A stretch of 33,977 nt of DNA. It comes from Janibacter limosus NBRC 16128 (lineage in GTDB: Bacteria > Actinomycetota > Actinomycetes > Actinomycetales > Dermatophilaceae). Below are positions 22,542 through 31,460 of this stretch, piece after piece. Where the stretch lies: contig NZ_BCSS01000038.1 in assembly GCF_001570985.1 (NCBI RefSeq), positions 1 through 33,977 of the forward strand, read 5' to 3'. The first letter of the stretch is position 1, and each line of letters begins with the position of its first letter. The notes beneath the pieces are model-generated. The model was not told the DNA's origin and did not search any database. It was given only the letters and a program-made list of their open reading frames with translations. A program made the translations under genes and the position numbers.

Positions 22542-25500
22542 GCGCCGGTTTCAGCACGGCCGAGCTGACCCCCTTCGACATCACGGCGGACCTGCCCACC
22601 GGCACCGTCCTGCTCGAGGCGAGCGCGGGCACGGGCAAGACGTGGACCATCGGCGCCCTCGTCGCCCGGCACATCGCCGAGGGCGTCGTCCGGCTCGAGG
22701 ACATGCTCGTCATCACCTTCGGTCGGGCCGCCTCCCGCGAGATGCGCGAGCGGGTCCGCGAGCACCTGCGCCACGTCCACCGGCACATCGCCGACCCGAG
22801 CCTGCCGACCGCTGACCCCGTCGTCGCCCTCCTGCGCGAGGGCACCGACGAGCAGGTCACCGAGCGCGCCCGGCGACTGCGCGACGCGCTCACCCACTTC
22901 GACGCCGCGACCATCGCGACGACCCACCAGTTCTGCCAGCTCGTGCTGCGCGGGCTCGGAGTCGCCGGTGACTCCGACCCGCACTCCCGGCTCGTCGACG
23001 ACCTGTCCGACCTGCGCGACGAGGTCGTCGACGACCTCTATGTGCGCGGTTTCGCCCAGGGCGGGCCCCCGGCGTTTTCCCGGCAGCGCGCCGGGGAGAT
23101 CGCTCGCGCCGTGACCGAGAACCCACACGCACAGCTCGACCCCAGCGCCCTCGAGGGCGGGACCTCGGACGCGCGCAGCCTGCGCTTCGCCCACCTGGTG
23201 CGCGCCGAGCTCGACCGCCGCAAGCGCCGTCAGGGAGTCCTCGGCTACGACGACCTCCTCTCCCACCTGGCCGCCGCCCTCGAGGACGAGGACTCACCCG
23301 CTCGCGAGCGGATGCGCCAGCGCTGGCAGGTCGTGCTCGTCGACGAGTTCCAGGACACCGACCCCGTGCAGTGGCAGATCCTCGACCGTGCCTTCAGCGG
23401 CCACAGCACCCTCGTGCTCATCGGTGACCCCAAGCAGGCGATCTACGGCTTCCGCGGTGGCGACGTCGACACCTATCTGACCGCCTCGGAGTCCGCGACG
23501 ACCAAGCACACGCTCGGGGTCAACCACCGCTCCGACGGACCCCTCGTGCGCTCTCTCGGGGTCCTGCTCGGCGGGGCGCAGCTCGGGGACCCAGAGATCG
23601 TCGTGCGCCCGGTGAGCGCCGCCCATCAGGACTCACGCCTCGGGGTCGCCGACGGCATCGCGCCCGACGGGCTGCTCGCCCCGGTGCGGCTGCGAGCCCT
23701 GCCCAGCGAGCGCGTCCTGCCTCCCGGCGAGCGCTCCGTGTCGATCGGCACCGTGCGTCCGCTCGTCGCCGCCGACTGCGCTGCTGAGATCACCCGGCTG
23801 CTCACGGGGCGCACGACCTTCGACGGCCGGCTCCTGCGCGCCGGCGACATCGCCGTCCTCGCCCACACCCGCCGGCAGCTCGACGAGGTGCGTTCGGCCC
23901 TGACCGCCGTCGGGCTGCGCTCGGTCATCGTCTCCAGCGACAGCATCTACGACTCCCCCGCCGCGACCGCATGGCTCACCCTGCTCGAGGCGATGGAGCT
24001 GACCCACCGACCCGAGCGGGTGCGGGCGGCGGCGCTCACCCCCTTCGTCGGACTCAGTGCCCGCGAGCTCGACGACCGCGGCGACGACGTCACCGAGGAG
24101 GTCGCCCACCGGCTGCGCACCTGGGCCGCCCTGCTCGGACGGCGAGGCGTCGCAGCGGTCCTCGCCGCCGCGACCGCCGACGGGATGGACGCCCGCGTCC
24201 TCTCCCGCACCGACGGTGAGCGCCTCCTGACCGATCTGCGGCACATCGGCGAGACCCTCCATCAGCGGGTGGTCACCGAGAGCGAAGGCCTGGCCTCGCT
24301 CACCGCGTGGCTGCGCGAACGCATGGGCGCCACCCGCAAGGAAGAGCGCGCCCGACGACTCGACAGCGACGCCGACGCGGTCCATCTCGCGACGATCCAC
24401 GCGAGCAAGGGGCTGCAGTACCCGATCGTCATGCTGCCCTTCGTCTGCGACCGGTGGCTGCCGCGCCCTGACGTGCTGCACTTCCACCGCGCCGACCGCA
24501 CCCGCTGCCTCGACATCGGGATCAGCTCCGACGAGGGCCGGCAGGACCGTCTCGACCGCGCCGCAGCCGAGGAGAGCGGCGAGTCCTTGCGGCTGCTCTA
24601 TGTCGCGATGACCCGCGCGCAGAGCCAGGTCGTCACGTGGTGGTTCCCCTCGGCCAAGAACACCGGCCCCTCCTCGCTGCACCGCGTCCTCCTCGGCCGC
24701 TCGCAGGGACAGGGACCGGTGCCCCGCACCCACCCCGTCCCCGGCGACGCGACCCTCCAGGACCAGCTGACGCAGTGGGAGCAGCGCGGCGCCCTGCGCG
24801 TCGAGTACGTCGACCAGCCCTCGCCCGTGGCGATGGCCCGACCCGAGACGACCACCGACCTGTCGGTGCGGAGCTTCACCCGCACCGTCGACGACGACTG
24901 GCGACGCACCTCCTACACCGCCCTCACCCGCCCCCTGGACGATGTCGCCCGCCCCACCGCTGAGGACCTCGTCTCCAGCGAGCCGGAAGTCACCGACCGT
25001 CAGGACGAAGGGGGAACCTCTCTCGCCGTCGTCGGCGACTCCTTCGCCCCCTCTGGAGGGGGCGAAGGGCCCACTCCCGCGAAGGAGAGCGACGGGCACA
25101 TCCCCTCGCCGATGGCCGACCTGCCGGTGGGTGCCGGGTTCGGCTCCCTCGTCCACGCCGTCCTCGAGGAGGCCGACGCCCAGTCGCCGGACCTGCTCGC
25201 CGAGCTGAGGGCCCACGTCGAGGAGCAGATCATCTCCTGGCCGGTGCCCGACCTCGATCGCGATGGTCTGGCCGAGGCGCTCGTCGAGGTGATCCGCACC
25301 CCGCTGGGACCGCTGGCACCGGACACGACACTGGCCGACATCGGAGCCCGAGATCGACTGTGCGAGATGGAGTTCGAGCTGCCACTGGGCGGCGGCGACG
25401 CTGCACCGGGACCGCCGGTCGACCCAGCCGTCCTCGGCGACCTGGCCGACCTCATGCGCGAGCACCTGCCCGCGGACGACCCGGTGCTGCCCTTCGCCGA

Positions 25501-25972
25501 TGTCCTCGACAACCCGCTCCTCGGTGAGCAGTCGCTGCGCGGCTACCTCACCGGCTCGGTCGACATCGTGCTGCGCGTGGGCCAGCGACACCTCGTCGTC
25601 GACTACAAGACCAACTGGCTCGGGCCGGTCGACGCCCCGCTGACCACGCAGCACTACGACCCCGCGGCACTGCGCGAGGCGATGAACCACTCCTCCTACC
25701 CGCTCCAGGCGATCCTCTACGGGGTCGTGCTCCACCGTTTCCTGCGCTGGCGCCAGCCCGGGTACGACCCGGCGGTGCACTTCGGTGGGGTCCTCTACCT
25801 GTACCTGCGCGGCATGGCCGGACCCGACACCCCGACCGTCGACGGGCACCCGACCGGCGTCTTTTCCTGGCAGCCACCGATCGCGCTCATCGAGGGCGTG
25901 TCCGACCTGCTCGACGGCCACCGGCCCGCCAGGTCCGGACCGTCACCCACCACTTCCGAGGAGCAGCGATGA
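22538..25972 (+). CDS. recB: Exodeoxyribonuclease V subunit beta (RecB helicase-nuclease)
   Basis: A 1144-residue RecB: a UvrD-like superfamily 1 helicase fused to a PD-(D/E)XK nuclease, which unwinds and degrades double-strand ends and loads RecA after Chi. Walker A ASAGTGKTWT is at 28-37; motif II DEFQDTDPVQW and motif III GDPKQAIYGFRGGD follow at about 269-309; motif V/VI appear as TIHASKGLQYPIV and LLYVAMTRAQ. The nuclease centre is GSVDIVLRVGQRHLVVDYKT near residue 1007-1026, with Asp, Asp and Lys in place. The linker between helicase and nuclease (about 815-855) is Gly/Ser/Pro-rich and carries a 13-bp perfect hairpin in its DNA. ATG 22538 overlaps recC; the stop overlaps recD. Confidence 0.95.
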   Translation: MSAGFSTAELTPFDITADLPTGTVLLEASAGTGKTWTIGALVARHIAEGVVRLEDMLVITFGRAASREMRERVREHLRHVHRHIADPSLPTADPVVALLREGTDEQVTERARRLRDALTHFDAATIATTHQFCQLVLRGLGVAGDSDPHSRLVDDLSDLRDEVVDDLYVRGFAQGGPPAFSRQRAGEIARAVTENPHAQLDPSALEGGTSDARSLRFAHLVRAELDRRKRRQGVLGYDDLLSHLAAALEDEDSPARERMRQRWQVVLVDEFQDTDPVQWQILDRAFSGHSTLVLIGDPKQAIYGFRGGDVDTYLTASESATTKHTLGVNHRSDGPLVRSLGVLLGGAQLGDPEIVVRPVSAAHQDSRLGVADGIAPDGLLAPVRLRALPSERVLPPGERSVSIGTVRPLVAADCAAEITRLLTGRTTFDGRLLRAGDIAVLAHTRRQLDEVRSALTAVGLRSVIVSSDSIYDSPAATAWLTLLEAMELTHRPERVRAAALTPFVGLSARELDDRGDDVTEEVAHRLRTWAALLGRRGVAAVLAAATADGMDARVLSRTDGERLLTDLRHIGETLHQRVVTESEGLASLTAWLRERMGATRKEERARRLDSDADAVHLATIHASKGLQYPIVMLPFVCDRWLPRPDVLHFHRADRTRCLDIGISSDEGRQDRLDRAAAEESGESLRLLYVAMTRAQSQVVTWWFPSAKNTGPSSLHRVLLGRSQGQGPVPRTHPVPGDATLQDQLTQWEQRGALRVEYVDQPSPVAMARPETTTDLSVRSFTRTVDDDWRRTSYTALTRPLDDVARPTAEDLVSSEPEVTDRQDEGGTSLAVVGDSFAPSGGGEGPTPAKESDGHIPSPMADLPVGAGFGSLVHAVLEEADAQSPDLLAELRAHVEEQIISWPVPDLDRDGLAEALVEVIRTPLGPLAPDTTLADIGARDRLCEMEFELPLGGGDAAPGPPVDPAVLGDLADLMREHLPADDPVLPFADVLDNPLLGEQSLRGYLTGSVDIVLRVGQRHLVVDYKTNWLGPVDAPLTTQHYDPAALREAMNHSSYPLQAILYGVVLHRFLRWRQPGYDPAVHFGGVLYLYLRGMAGPDTPTVDGHPTGVFSWQPPIALIEGVSDLLDGHRPARSGPSPTTSEEQR
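25041..25068. repeat. Perfect 13-bp hairpin inside the recB linker
   Basis: CCTTCGCCCCCTC (25041-25053) and GAGGGGGCGAAGG (25056-25068) are perfect reverse complements with a two-base centre. The encoded peptide (FAPSGGGEG) lies in a low-complexity linker where inserted sequence would be tolerated. A copy of the 9-mer CGAAGGGGG is at 25006-25014. Confidence 0.75.
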
Positions 25973-27762
25973 CCGACGTCCTCGACCGCTACGACCGGCG
26001 GCGGGCGCGCACCGCGACCGGTGAGCTGGCCGACCTCAACGCCTCGGGCGCGATCGAGGCTGCCGATGTCCACGTCGCCGCTCGTCTCGCGAAGCTCGTC
26101 GACGAGAGCGACCCGCTCGTGAGGGTCACTCTGGCACTCACGGTCCGCGCGGCACGGGAGGGCTCGACGAGCCTGGACCCCGAGCACGCACGCGAGCTGC
26201 TGGCCGAGGCCGGTCGAGACGGGGCCGACGAGGATGGGTCCGGGACGGTCCCTCCCTTCGAGCTGCCACCCACCGACGCGTGGCTCGACCGGGTGCGCGC
26301 GAGCGCCCTCGGCGAGGCAGGCGTGCTGATCGTCGAGCACGAGCTCGTCTACCTCGACCGGTTCCACCGCGAAGAGGTCCAGGTGGCCGAGGACCTGGGT
26401 CGGCGGGCCGCGGGGCCGCAGCCGAGCGTCGACGAGCAGATGCTCGACGCGGGACTCGAGCGCGTGTTCCCCGGGGCGTCCTGGACCGAGCAGCAGGCAG
26501 CCGTGCGCGCAGCCGCCGGACAGCTGACCACCGTCCTCGCGGGTGGCCCGGGCACCGGCAAGACCTCGACCGTCGCCGGTCTGCTCACCCTGCTGCTGGA
26601 GCAGGCCGAGCTGAGCGGTCACCGGCCACGCATCGCCCTCGCTGCACCGACGGGCAAGGCCGCGGCCCGTCTGCGCGAGTCGGTCCTCGGCTCCCTCGCG
26701 GACCTTCCGGCGCAGGACCGCGACCGGCTCGGCAGCGACATCGAGGCCGTCACGATCCACCGCCTGCTGGGCTGGCGTCCTGACAGCGGCAACCGGTTCC
26801 GCCGGGACCGGCGCAACCCTCTCCCGCACGACATCGTCATCATCGACGAGGCGTCGATGCTCTCCCTGACCCTCACGGCGCGCCTCCTCGAGGCCCTGCG
26901 CCCCACGACCCGGCTGCTGCTCGTCGGTGATCCCGACCAGCTGGCCTCGGTCGAGGCCGGCGCAGTCCTCGCCGACCTCGTCGCGGGCTACGGCGAGACC
27001 GGACCGGTGGTCCGCCTGAGCACCTCGCACCGTTTCGGCCAAGAGATCGGCGAGCTGGCCGAGGCCGTCCGGGCCGGCCACGCGGATCGCGTCATCGAGC
27101 TGCTCGACGCCGCCACACCGGACGGACCGGTCGAACACCTGCCGGTGGACGACGTCCTCGGCGCCGACGAGGCCCTGCGTCCCCGACTGCTGGAGCATGC
27201 CCAGCGGTTGCGCGAGCTCGCACTCCGCGGCCGCCACGCCGATGCCTTGCAGGCCCTCGGCGAGCACCGCCTGCTGTGCGCGCACCGCGAGGGCCCGTGG
27301 GGGGTCGGCCCGTGGAACGACCGCGTCGAGCGGTGGCTCGGCGAGGCCACCGACTACGCCGGGCGCCAGGTCCTCGGGCGTCCCCTGCTCGTCACGACCA
27401 ATGACCGCGGCCTCGGGCTCTACAACGGCGACACCGGCGTCATGTCGCTGCGCGAGGACGGCCGGGTCGTCGGGGTCTTCGGCGAGCCGTCAGCACCACA
27501 GGTGCACGCCGCGTCCACCCTCGGTGAGGTCGACACCGCCCATGCGATGACGATCCACAAGAGCCAAGGCAGCCAAGCCCGGGCGATCACCGTGCTGCTG
27601 CCCGACGCCGACTCCCGGCTGCTGACCCGTGAGCTGCTCTACACGGCGATCACGCGCGCCCAGAGGTCCATCACGCTCGTGGGGTCGCACGAGGCGATCC
27701 GGGCGGCCGTCACCCGGCGCACCCAGCGCGCCACGGGATTGCGCCACCGGGTCACCCGATAG
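25969..27762 (+). CDS. recD: Exodeoxyribonuclease V subunit alpha (RecD helicase)
   Basis: A 597-residue RecD, the 5'-3' superfamily 1B helicase of RecBCD. Walker A GGPGTGKT is at 192-199, Walker B IIDEASMLSL at about 291-300, and GDPDQLASVEAGAVLADLV follows. The C-terminal UvrD-like block TIHKSQGSQ and LLYTAITRA shows a complete motor. The N-terminal helical domain (about 1-170) is the RecC-interacting region. The ATG at 25969 overlaps the recB stop (ATGA). All three subunits are present and appear intact, so the strain should have a working RecBCD rather than relying only on AdnAB, the usual alternative in actinobacteria. An 8-bp tandem repeat begins at its stop. Confidence 0.95.
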   Translation: MTDVLDRYDRRRARTATGELADLNASGAIEAADVHVAARLAKLVDESDPLVRVTLALTVRAAREGSTSLDPEHARELLAEAGRDGADEDGSGTVPPFELPPTDAWLDRVRASALGEAGVLIVEHELVYLDRFHREEVQVAEDLGRRAAGPQPSVDEQMLDAGLERVFPGASWTEQQAAVRAAAGQLTTVLAGGPGTGKTSTVAGLLTLLLEQAELSGHRPRIALAAPTGKAAARLRESVLGSLADLPAQDRDRLGSDIEAVTIHRLLGWRPDSGNRFRRDRRNPLPHDIVIIDEASMLSLTLTARLLEALRPTTRLLLVGDPDQLASVEAGAVLADLVAGYGETGPVVRLSTSHRFGQEIGELAEAVRAGHADRVIELLDAATPDGPVEHLPVDDVLGADEALRPRLLEHAQRLRELALRGRHADALQALGEHRLLCAHREGPWGVGPWNDRVERWLGEATDYAGRQVLGRPLLVTTNDRGLGLYNGDTGVMSLREDGRVVGVFGEPSAPQVHAASTLGEVDTAHAMTIHKSQGSQARAITVLLPDADSRLLTRELLYTAITRAQRSITLVGSHEAIRAAVTRRTQRATGLRHRVTR

Positions 27763-27763
27763 T

Positions 27764-27795
27764 CCGGATCGCCGGATCACCGGATCACCGGATCA
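27764..27795. repeat. Tandem repeat of 8 bp, four units
   Basis: CCGGATCG once, then CCGGATCA three times, directly after the recD stop (27760-27762) and before the convergent ASCH gene end at 27804. An eight-base unit of this kind can change copy number by slippage. Confidence 0.8.
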
Positions 27796-27803
27796 CCGTC
27801 GGG

Positions 27804-28307
27804 CTACTGGGGCGCGTCACCCGGCTCGGCGTAGATCAGCCGCAGGTCCTCGAGGACGACGGGCATGTCCGGGGCGAAGCCGCGGTCGTGGCTGGCGTGC
27901 TCGCTGAAGAAGGCCTCGTGCACCTGCCGCCAGTAGGCCAGCGAACGGTCGCCCTCCCCTTCGGCGCTGGCATGCTCCTCATCCACCTGGTCGAAGGGGA
28001 GCGTGCGCACCCGGCTGGTCACGACGAGGGCCCGCGGGGCGCCTCTCCCATCGGTCACGATCCCGAGGGTGCCCTCGCTCGGGAGCTCCTCGGCCTCGGC
28101 CTCGTAGTCCCACAACGCTGATGAGGTCGAGGTCTTGGTCCCGTCGATCACGAGCGCGAGCAGCTCGTCCGCCTGCTCCGGGGTGGCCCCGAAGGCCCAG
28201 GCCGGTGGGCGCAGGAGCGCCAGGGGGTTCTCGCCCATGTACGAATTCACCGTCGCGAGCTCTGCATGCCGCTGCGCGCGCTGCCAGAAGGCCTCGATGT
28301 CATCCAT
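27804..28307 (-). CDS. ASCH domain-containing protein
   Basis: A 167-residue protein matching ASCH (ASC-1 homology) proteins of the cytoplasm: an N-terminal helix FWQRAQRHAELA, then the core WAFGATPEQADELLALVIDG, TKTSTSSALWDYEAEAEELP, a GTLGIVTDGRGAPRALVVTS strand pair and LAYWRQVHEAFFSEH. The fold is related to PUA domains and is thought to bind RNA or nucleosides; some members hydrolyse N4-acetylcytidine, but that is not established for this sequence. The start is the ATG at 28307. Its promoter is unknown; a strong hairpin separates it from the upstream secreted-protein gene on the same strand. Confidence 0.88.
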   Translation of the reverse strand: MDDIEAFWQRAQRHAELATVNSYMGENPLALLRPPAWAFGATPEQADELLALVIDGTKTSTSSALWDYEAEAEELPSEGTLGIVTDGRGAPRALVVTSRVRTLPFDQVDEEHASAEGEGDRSLAYWRQVHEAFFSEHASHDRGFAPDMPVVLEDLRLIYAEPGDAPQ

Positions 28308-28331
28308 CAGCCCATCATGCCCCCGGACACG

Positions 28332-28366
28332 CCTCGAGGACGTGGCCGCGGGCCATGTCCTCGAGG
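28332..28366 (-). terminator. Strong hairpin after the beta-solenoid gene
   Basis: CCTCGAGGACGTGGCC (28332-28347) and GGCCATGTCCTCGAGG (28351-28366) form a 16-bp stem with one G-T pair and a GCG loop, 15 bases past the stop of the secreted-protein gene. Outer bases CCGGAC/GTCCGG can extend it. There is no T-tract, so termination is inferred from position. Confidence 0.6.
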
Positions 28367-28381
28367 TGTGCCGGTCCGGGA

Positions 28382-28888
28382 TCAGAACTTCCGGCACTGG
28401 CCTTCCTTGTTGCCCTTGACCTTGTTGCGCGCGCCCTTGGGGGCAGGGGTGTTGCTCTTGCACTGGAGGTTGCCGTCGACGCGGTTGTCGTAGATGTTCT
28501 TGACCCCGCGCTTGTTGGAGAAGATCTGGATGTCACCGTCAACGGTGTTGCGACGGATATGGGTGCCGGCACCCTTCTCGGCCTGGATGTTGCCGTCGAC
28601 GATGCTGTGGCTGACGGACAGCGAACGGTGACCCTGCGTCTGGATGTTGCCATCGACATTGACGCGAGAGGCCTTGAGGGTGGCCCCGGAGCGGACCTTG
28701 ACATCGCCCTTGACCCGGGTGCCCTTGAGGGTGCACGTCGCCCCCTTCGGGACATTGACGTTGTCGACGGTGATCTTGCCGATCGTGCCGCGGCAGGTGC
28801 GGTCGGCAGCCGACGCGCCGGGAGCGGTGGCGACCGTGCCGGTGAGGAGCAGGCCGGCGGCCGCGAGGGTGGGGAGAAGACGCTTCAT
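28382..28888 (-). CDS. Secreted small protein with repeated VDGN/DIQ units, beta-solenoid-like
   Basis: A 168-residue protein with a clear signal peptide (MKRLLPTLAAAGLLLTGTVA, cleavage likely after ...GASA at about residue 27). The mature part has at least four copies of a roughly 20-residue unit centred on V(D/K)G(D/N)(V/I/L)(K/Q): VKGDVKV, VDGNIQT, VDGNIQA, VDGDIQI and VDGNLQC. Such spacing is typical of short right-handed beta-solenoids (bactofilin- or polymer-like). Four cysteines, two near each end, could form caps by disulfides. The start at 28888 was chosen for the signal peptide; GAAAGG precedes it. I do not know a named family, and no function can be given. Confidence 0.8.
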   Translation of the reverse strand: MKRLLPTLAAAGLLLTGTVATAPGASAADRTCRGTIGKITVDNVNVPKGATCTLKGTRVKGDVKVRSGATLKASRVNVDGNIQTQGHRSLSVSHSIVDGNIQAEKGAGTHIRRNTVDGDIQIFSNKRGVKNIYDNRVDGNLQCKSNTPAPKGARNKVKGNKEGQCRKF

Positions 28889-29036
28889 GGTGGCGTGCCT
28901 TTCACATCCGGGTCCGCCCCAGCGGCTGACCTCGATGTGGAAGAACCTAGGAGCCGTCGATGAGGCCGGCATGAGCCCGCGATGAGGATCCACTCATGAT
29001 GCGTTCACCTCCGATCCACCGTGGCACGCTGACCAC

Positions 29037-30398
29037 ATGACGACGCCAGCCCGCATCTCACGCAGCGCCTCCATGACGAAGGGGGAGCCCCCCACCTGGT
29101 CCGCGCCCGCCGGGGAGATCGTCGGCCGCCGCGACGGTGACGTCCTGCGCGCCGGCGGGATCCGCTACGCGAGGGCCGCGCGTTTCGCCCCACCCGTGGC
29201 CGAGGCACCGGTGGATCGCATCGACGCAACCCGCATGTCACCGGCCTGCCCGCAGCCGCGGGTCGAGTTCCTCGAGGAGGTCCTCGGGCTCACCCCGGGC
29301 GAGCTCCCCTTCGACGAGGACTGTCTGCGGCTGTCCGTGACCGTGCCGGCCGACAGCACTGCTGACGAGTCGCTGCCGGTCATGGTGATGATCCACGGCG
29401 GCTCCTATGTCTCCGGCGCCGGCGACCTCGAGATCTACGACCCTGGTGCGCTCGTGACGGAGCAGCGGGTGGTCGTCGTGCGCGTGACCTACCGCCTCGG
29501 CCTGCTCGGCTACCTCGGCGACGGCTCGACCCGCCCCGCCAACCTCGGGCTCCTCGACCAGATCGCGGCGCTGCGGTGGGTCCGCACCAACATCGGGGCC
29601 TTCGGCGGCGACCCGGACGAGATCACCCTCTTCGGTCAGTCCGCGGGCGGCGACGCCATCGCGCACCTGATGATCGCGGAGGGCACCGAGGGCCTCTTTC
29701 GTCGAGCGATCATCCAGAGCCCGCCGATCGGTGTCATGCCCGGACGGTCCGCGATGACTGACGCGATGATGCACCTCGCGCAGTCCCTCACCGACGAGAC
29801 CGACATCGAGGACGTGCTCGCCGCGCAGCCGTCGGTCGAGCCCTCGGTCGCCCGCCACGGGATGTCCGCGGGGATGCCCTTCGGCGTGCAGTACGGCCAT
29901 CACCCACTGCCGGCCGAGGAGGACCTCGACGCGGCATGGAGCGAGGCCGCCGAGCGGGTCGACGTCCTCATCGGGTCCACCGACCGCGAGGCCTCGCTCT
30001 TCATCGCCAAGGCCCTCGGCGGTCGTGCGCTGGGCCCTTGGGCGGCCCCCTTCGTCCGGCGGGTCGGGCACGCACTGACCGAGCGGATCTACGGTCGCGG
30101 CGTCCTCGCCTTCGCCGAGCGACACCACGCCGCGGGTGGACGGGGGCAGCGATATCTCATCACCTGGGGTGTCCCCGGCAACCCCTACGCGGGTGCGCAC
30201 ACCATCGAGCTGCCGCTGCTGCAGGGCGAGCTCGCGACGTGGCGGGACGCCGCCCTGCTCGCCGGCGTGGACCCCGATGACTTCGAGCGCTCCGGACGGC
30301 GGCTGCGCCAGATCTTCGCCGACTTCGCCCGCACGGGGGACGTCGGGGTCATCAGCGAGCCGGGGCTCATCGAGGTCCGTGAGCTTCCGGTCGACTGA
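29037..30398 (+). CDS. Carboxylesterase, type B family
   Basis: A 453-residue type B carboxylesterase (alpha/beta hydrolase). The oxyanion HGG is at 120-122, the nucleophile Ser202 in GQSAGGD, an acidic residue likely in GSTDREASLF (about 320-329), and the histidine in GAHTIELPLLQG near residue 385. The NLGLLDQIAALRWVRTNIGA block is the usual stretch before the nucleophile. It hydrolyses carboxylic esters of unknown identity. No signal peptide is visible. It is divergent from the secreted beta-solenoid gene and converges on the metalloprotease, with a hairpin between. Confidence 0.9.
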   Translation: MTTPARISRSASMTKGEPPTWSAPAGEIVGRRDGDVLRAGGIRYARAARFAPPVAEAPVDRIDATRMSPACPQPRVEFLEEVLGLTPGELPFDEDCLRLSVTVPADSTADESLPVMVMIHGGSYVSGAGDLEIYDPGALVTEQRVVVVRVTYRLGLLGYLGDGSTRPANLGLLDQIAALRWVRTNIGAFGGDPDEITLFGQSAGGDAIAHLMIAEGTEGLFRRAIIQSPPIGVMPGRSAMTDAMMHLAQSLTDETDIEDVLAAQPSVEPSVARHGMSAGMPFGVQYGHHPLPAEEDLDAAWSEAAERVDVLIGSTDREASLFIAKALGGRALGPWAAPFVRRVGHALTERIYGRGVLAFAERHHAAGGRGQRYLITWGVPGNPYAGAHTIELPLLQGELATWRDAALLAGVDPDDFERSGRRLRQIFADFARTGDVGVISEPGLIEVRELPVD

Positions 30399-30426
30399 CC
30401 GGCGGCCGACCTCCGGACACAGGACA

Positions 30427-30463
30427 CCCCCTTCGTCCGGGGAGGAAGTCCGGGCGAAGGGGG
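30427..30463. terminator. Bidirectional terminator-like hairpin
   Basis: CCCCCTTCGTCCGG (30427-30440) and CCGGGCGAAGGGGG (30450-30463) form a 14-bp stem (one T-G pair) around GGAGGAAGT. It lies between the convergent esterase and metalloprotease stops. A second hairpin at 31461-31507 has almost the same loop. Both arms contain the 9-mer that is over-represented in the window. Confidence 0.7.
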
Positions 30464-30500
30464 CGTCCCCGCAGAGGTGGCTTCGAGAGTCCGGTGGGAC

Positions 30501-31295
30501 TCAGGAGCCGTAGACCGAGCGGATCCCCTCACGGTCTGCGGAAGTCATGCTCAGGTTGTCGCTCGAGCCGTTGCACTGCGGGTAGTGCATGATCGACGCC
30601 GAGTCGTAGGGGGTCAGCGGGCGCCAGTTGTTGTCCTCGAAGCAGGTTCCGGCCTCGGGTCGGGTGTGCTCGTGGCGGAAGCCGAGGGTGTGGCCGAGCT
30701 CGTGGGCCAGGATGTTGCTCGGGGTCCACGAGCCGGCGTTGAAGAGCTGGTTGGTGCTGACGAGGACGTTGCGGCTGCGCTTGGCGGTGCTGGGGAAGAA
30801 GGCCCGCGCGATGTAGCTCGTCGTGTTCGTCGGCTCGACGGAGAAGACGACGTTGTTGTTGCGGGTGGTGCACTTGCCGTCCTGGGCCGCGACGTACGTG
30901 AAGTTCACGCCGGAGCTGGCTGCCTCCCACTGGCCGGCTCCGCTGGCCATGGCGTCACGCACCGCGGCGTGGTTGGTGCCGAACTTGGTGCTCACGCAGT
31001 AGGTGAGGTTCTTGGCCTGGCTCGCGGTCCAGACGTCGTCCTTGCCGTAGACCGTGTTGACGACGAGCTGGCTCTCGTGACCGGGGTTGACCAGTCCTTG
31101 GTAGAACTCCTGCAGCTGCTTCTCGCCCGACACGGGGATGTCGCCGTTGACGATGTACTGGCGGTCGGCGTCCTGGAGGGTCTGCGCCTTGAAGTCCTGG
31201 TACGTCGGCTCCTCCGTCACACCGGCGTGGACGACGCTGGCGGCGCCCAAGGAGACGGTGGCGGCCAGGGCCAGGACGGTTGCTGCACGCTTCAT
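30501..31295 (-). CDS. Secreted zinc metalloprotease (metzincin, matrixin/astacin-like)
   Basis: A 264-residue exported protease. Signal peptide MKRAATVLALAATVSLGAAS with cleavage near residue 24 (VVHA). A pro-region follows, then the zinc site HELGHTLGFRHEH at 198-210 (His198, Glu199, His202 and His208) and the Met-turn SIMHYPQC around Met236, which together mark a metzincin. The HEHTRPEA extension is astacin-like. Cysteines at 100, 142, 218 and 241 would form two disulfides. The start at 31295 was chosen over the ATG at 31304 because AAGGA (31305-31309) is correctly spaced for it. It converges on the esterase. A degenerate copy of its 3' end lies upstream at about 31542-31580. Confidence 0.9.
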   Translation of the reverse strand: MKRAATVLALAATVSLGAASVVHAGVTEEPTYQDFKAQTLQDADRQYIVNGDIPVSGEKQLQEFYQGLVNPGHESQLVVNTVYGKDDVWTASQAKNLTYCVSTKFGTNHAAVRDAMASGAGQWEAASSGVNFTYVAAQDGKCTTRNNNVVFSVEPTNTTSYIARAFFPSTAKRSRNVLVSTNQLFNAGSWTPSNILAHELGHTLGFRHEHTRPEAGTCFEDNNWRPLTPYDSASIMHYPQCNGSSDNLSMTSADREGIRSVYGS

Positions 31296-31304
31296 GCGAT
31301 TCAT

Positions 31305-31460
31305 CCTTCGTCAGATCCCGACGCGCGGTCGCGCTGTCGGGTCTTCGGAATCTATGACCGTCGGAGCGCGCACTCCACCAGACTTCGGTCATTTTTTGGA
31401 TGGGTTTGGTCAAGTCGTCCAGAGCATCCCGGTTGGCGTCGAACCCGGGCCCGGGCAACA
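31305..31460. other. Upstream region of the metalloprotease gene
   Basis: No gene seen. ATGACCG (31354-31360) and CGGTCAT (31386-31392) form an inverted repeat with an inner GGAG/CTCC pair, followed on the + strand by six T (31392-31397). It could be a regulator site for the protease or a + strand terminator; no + strand gene precedes it, so an operator is the better guess. Confidence 0.35.

Noticed and set aside
23633-25921. A 762-codon open frame antisense to recB
   Set aside because: Composition effect of high-GC third positions; no family motif, and recB on the other strand is certain.
31354-31397. Inverted repeat plus T-run read as a + strand terminator
   Set aside because: No + strand gene ends upstream within reach; kept only as a possible operator in front of the metalloprotease.
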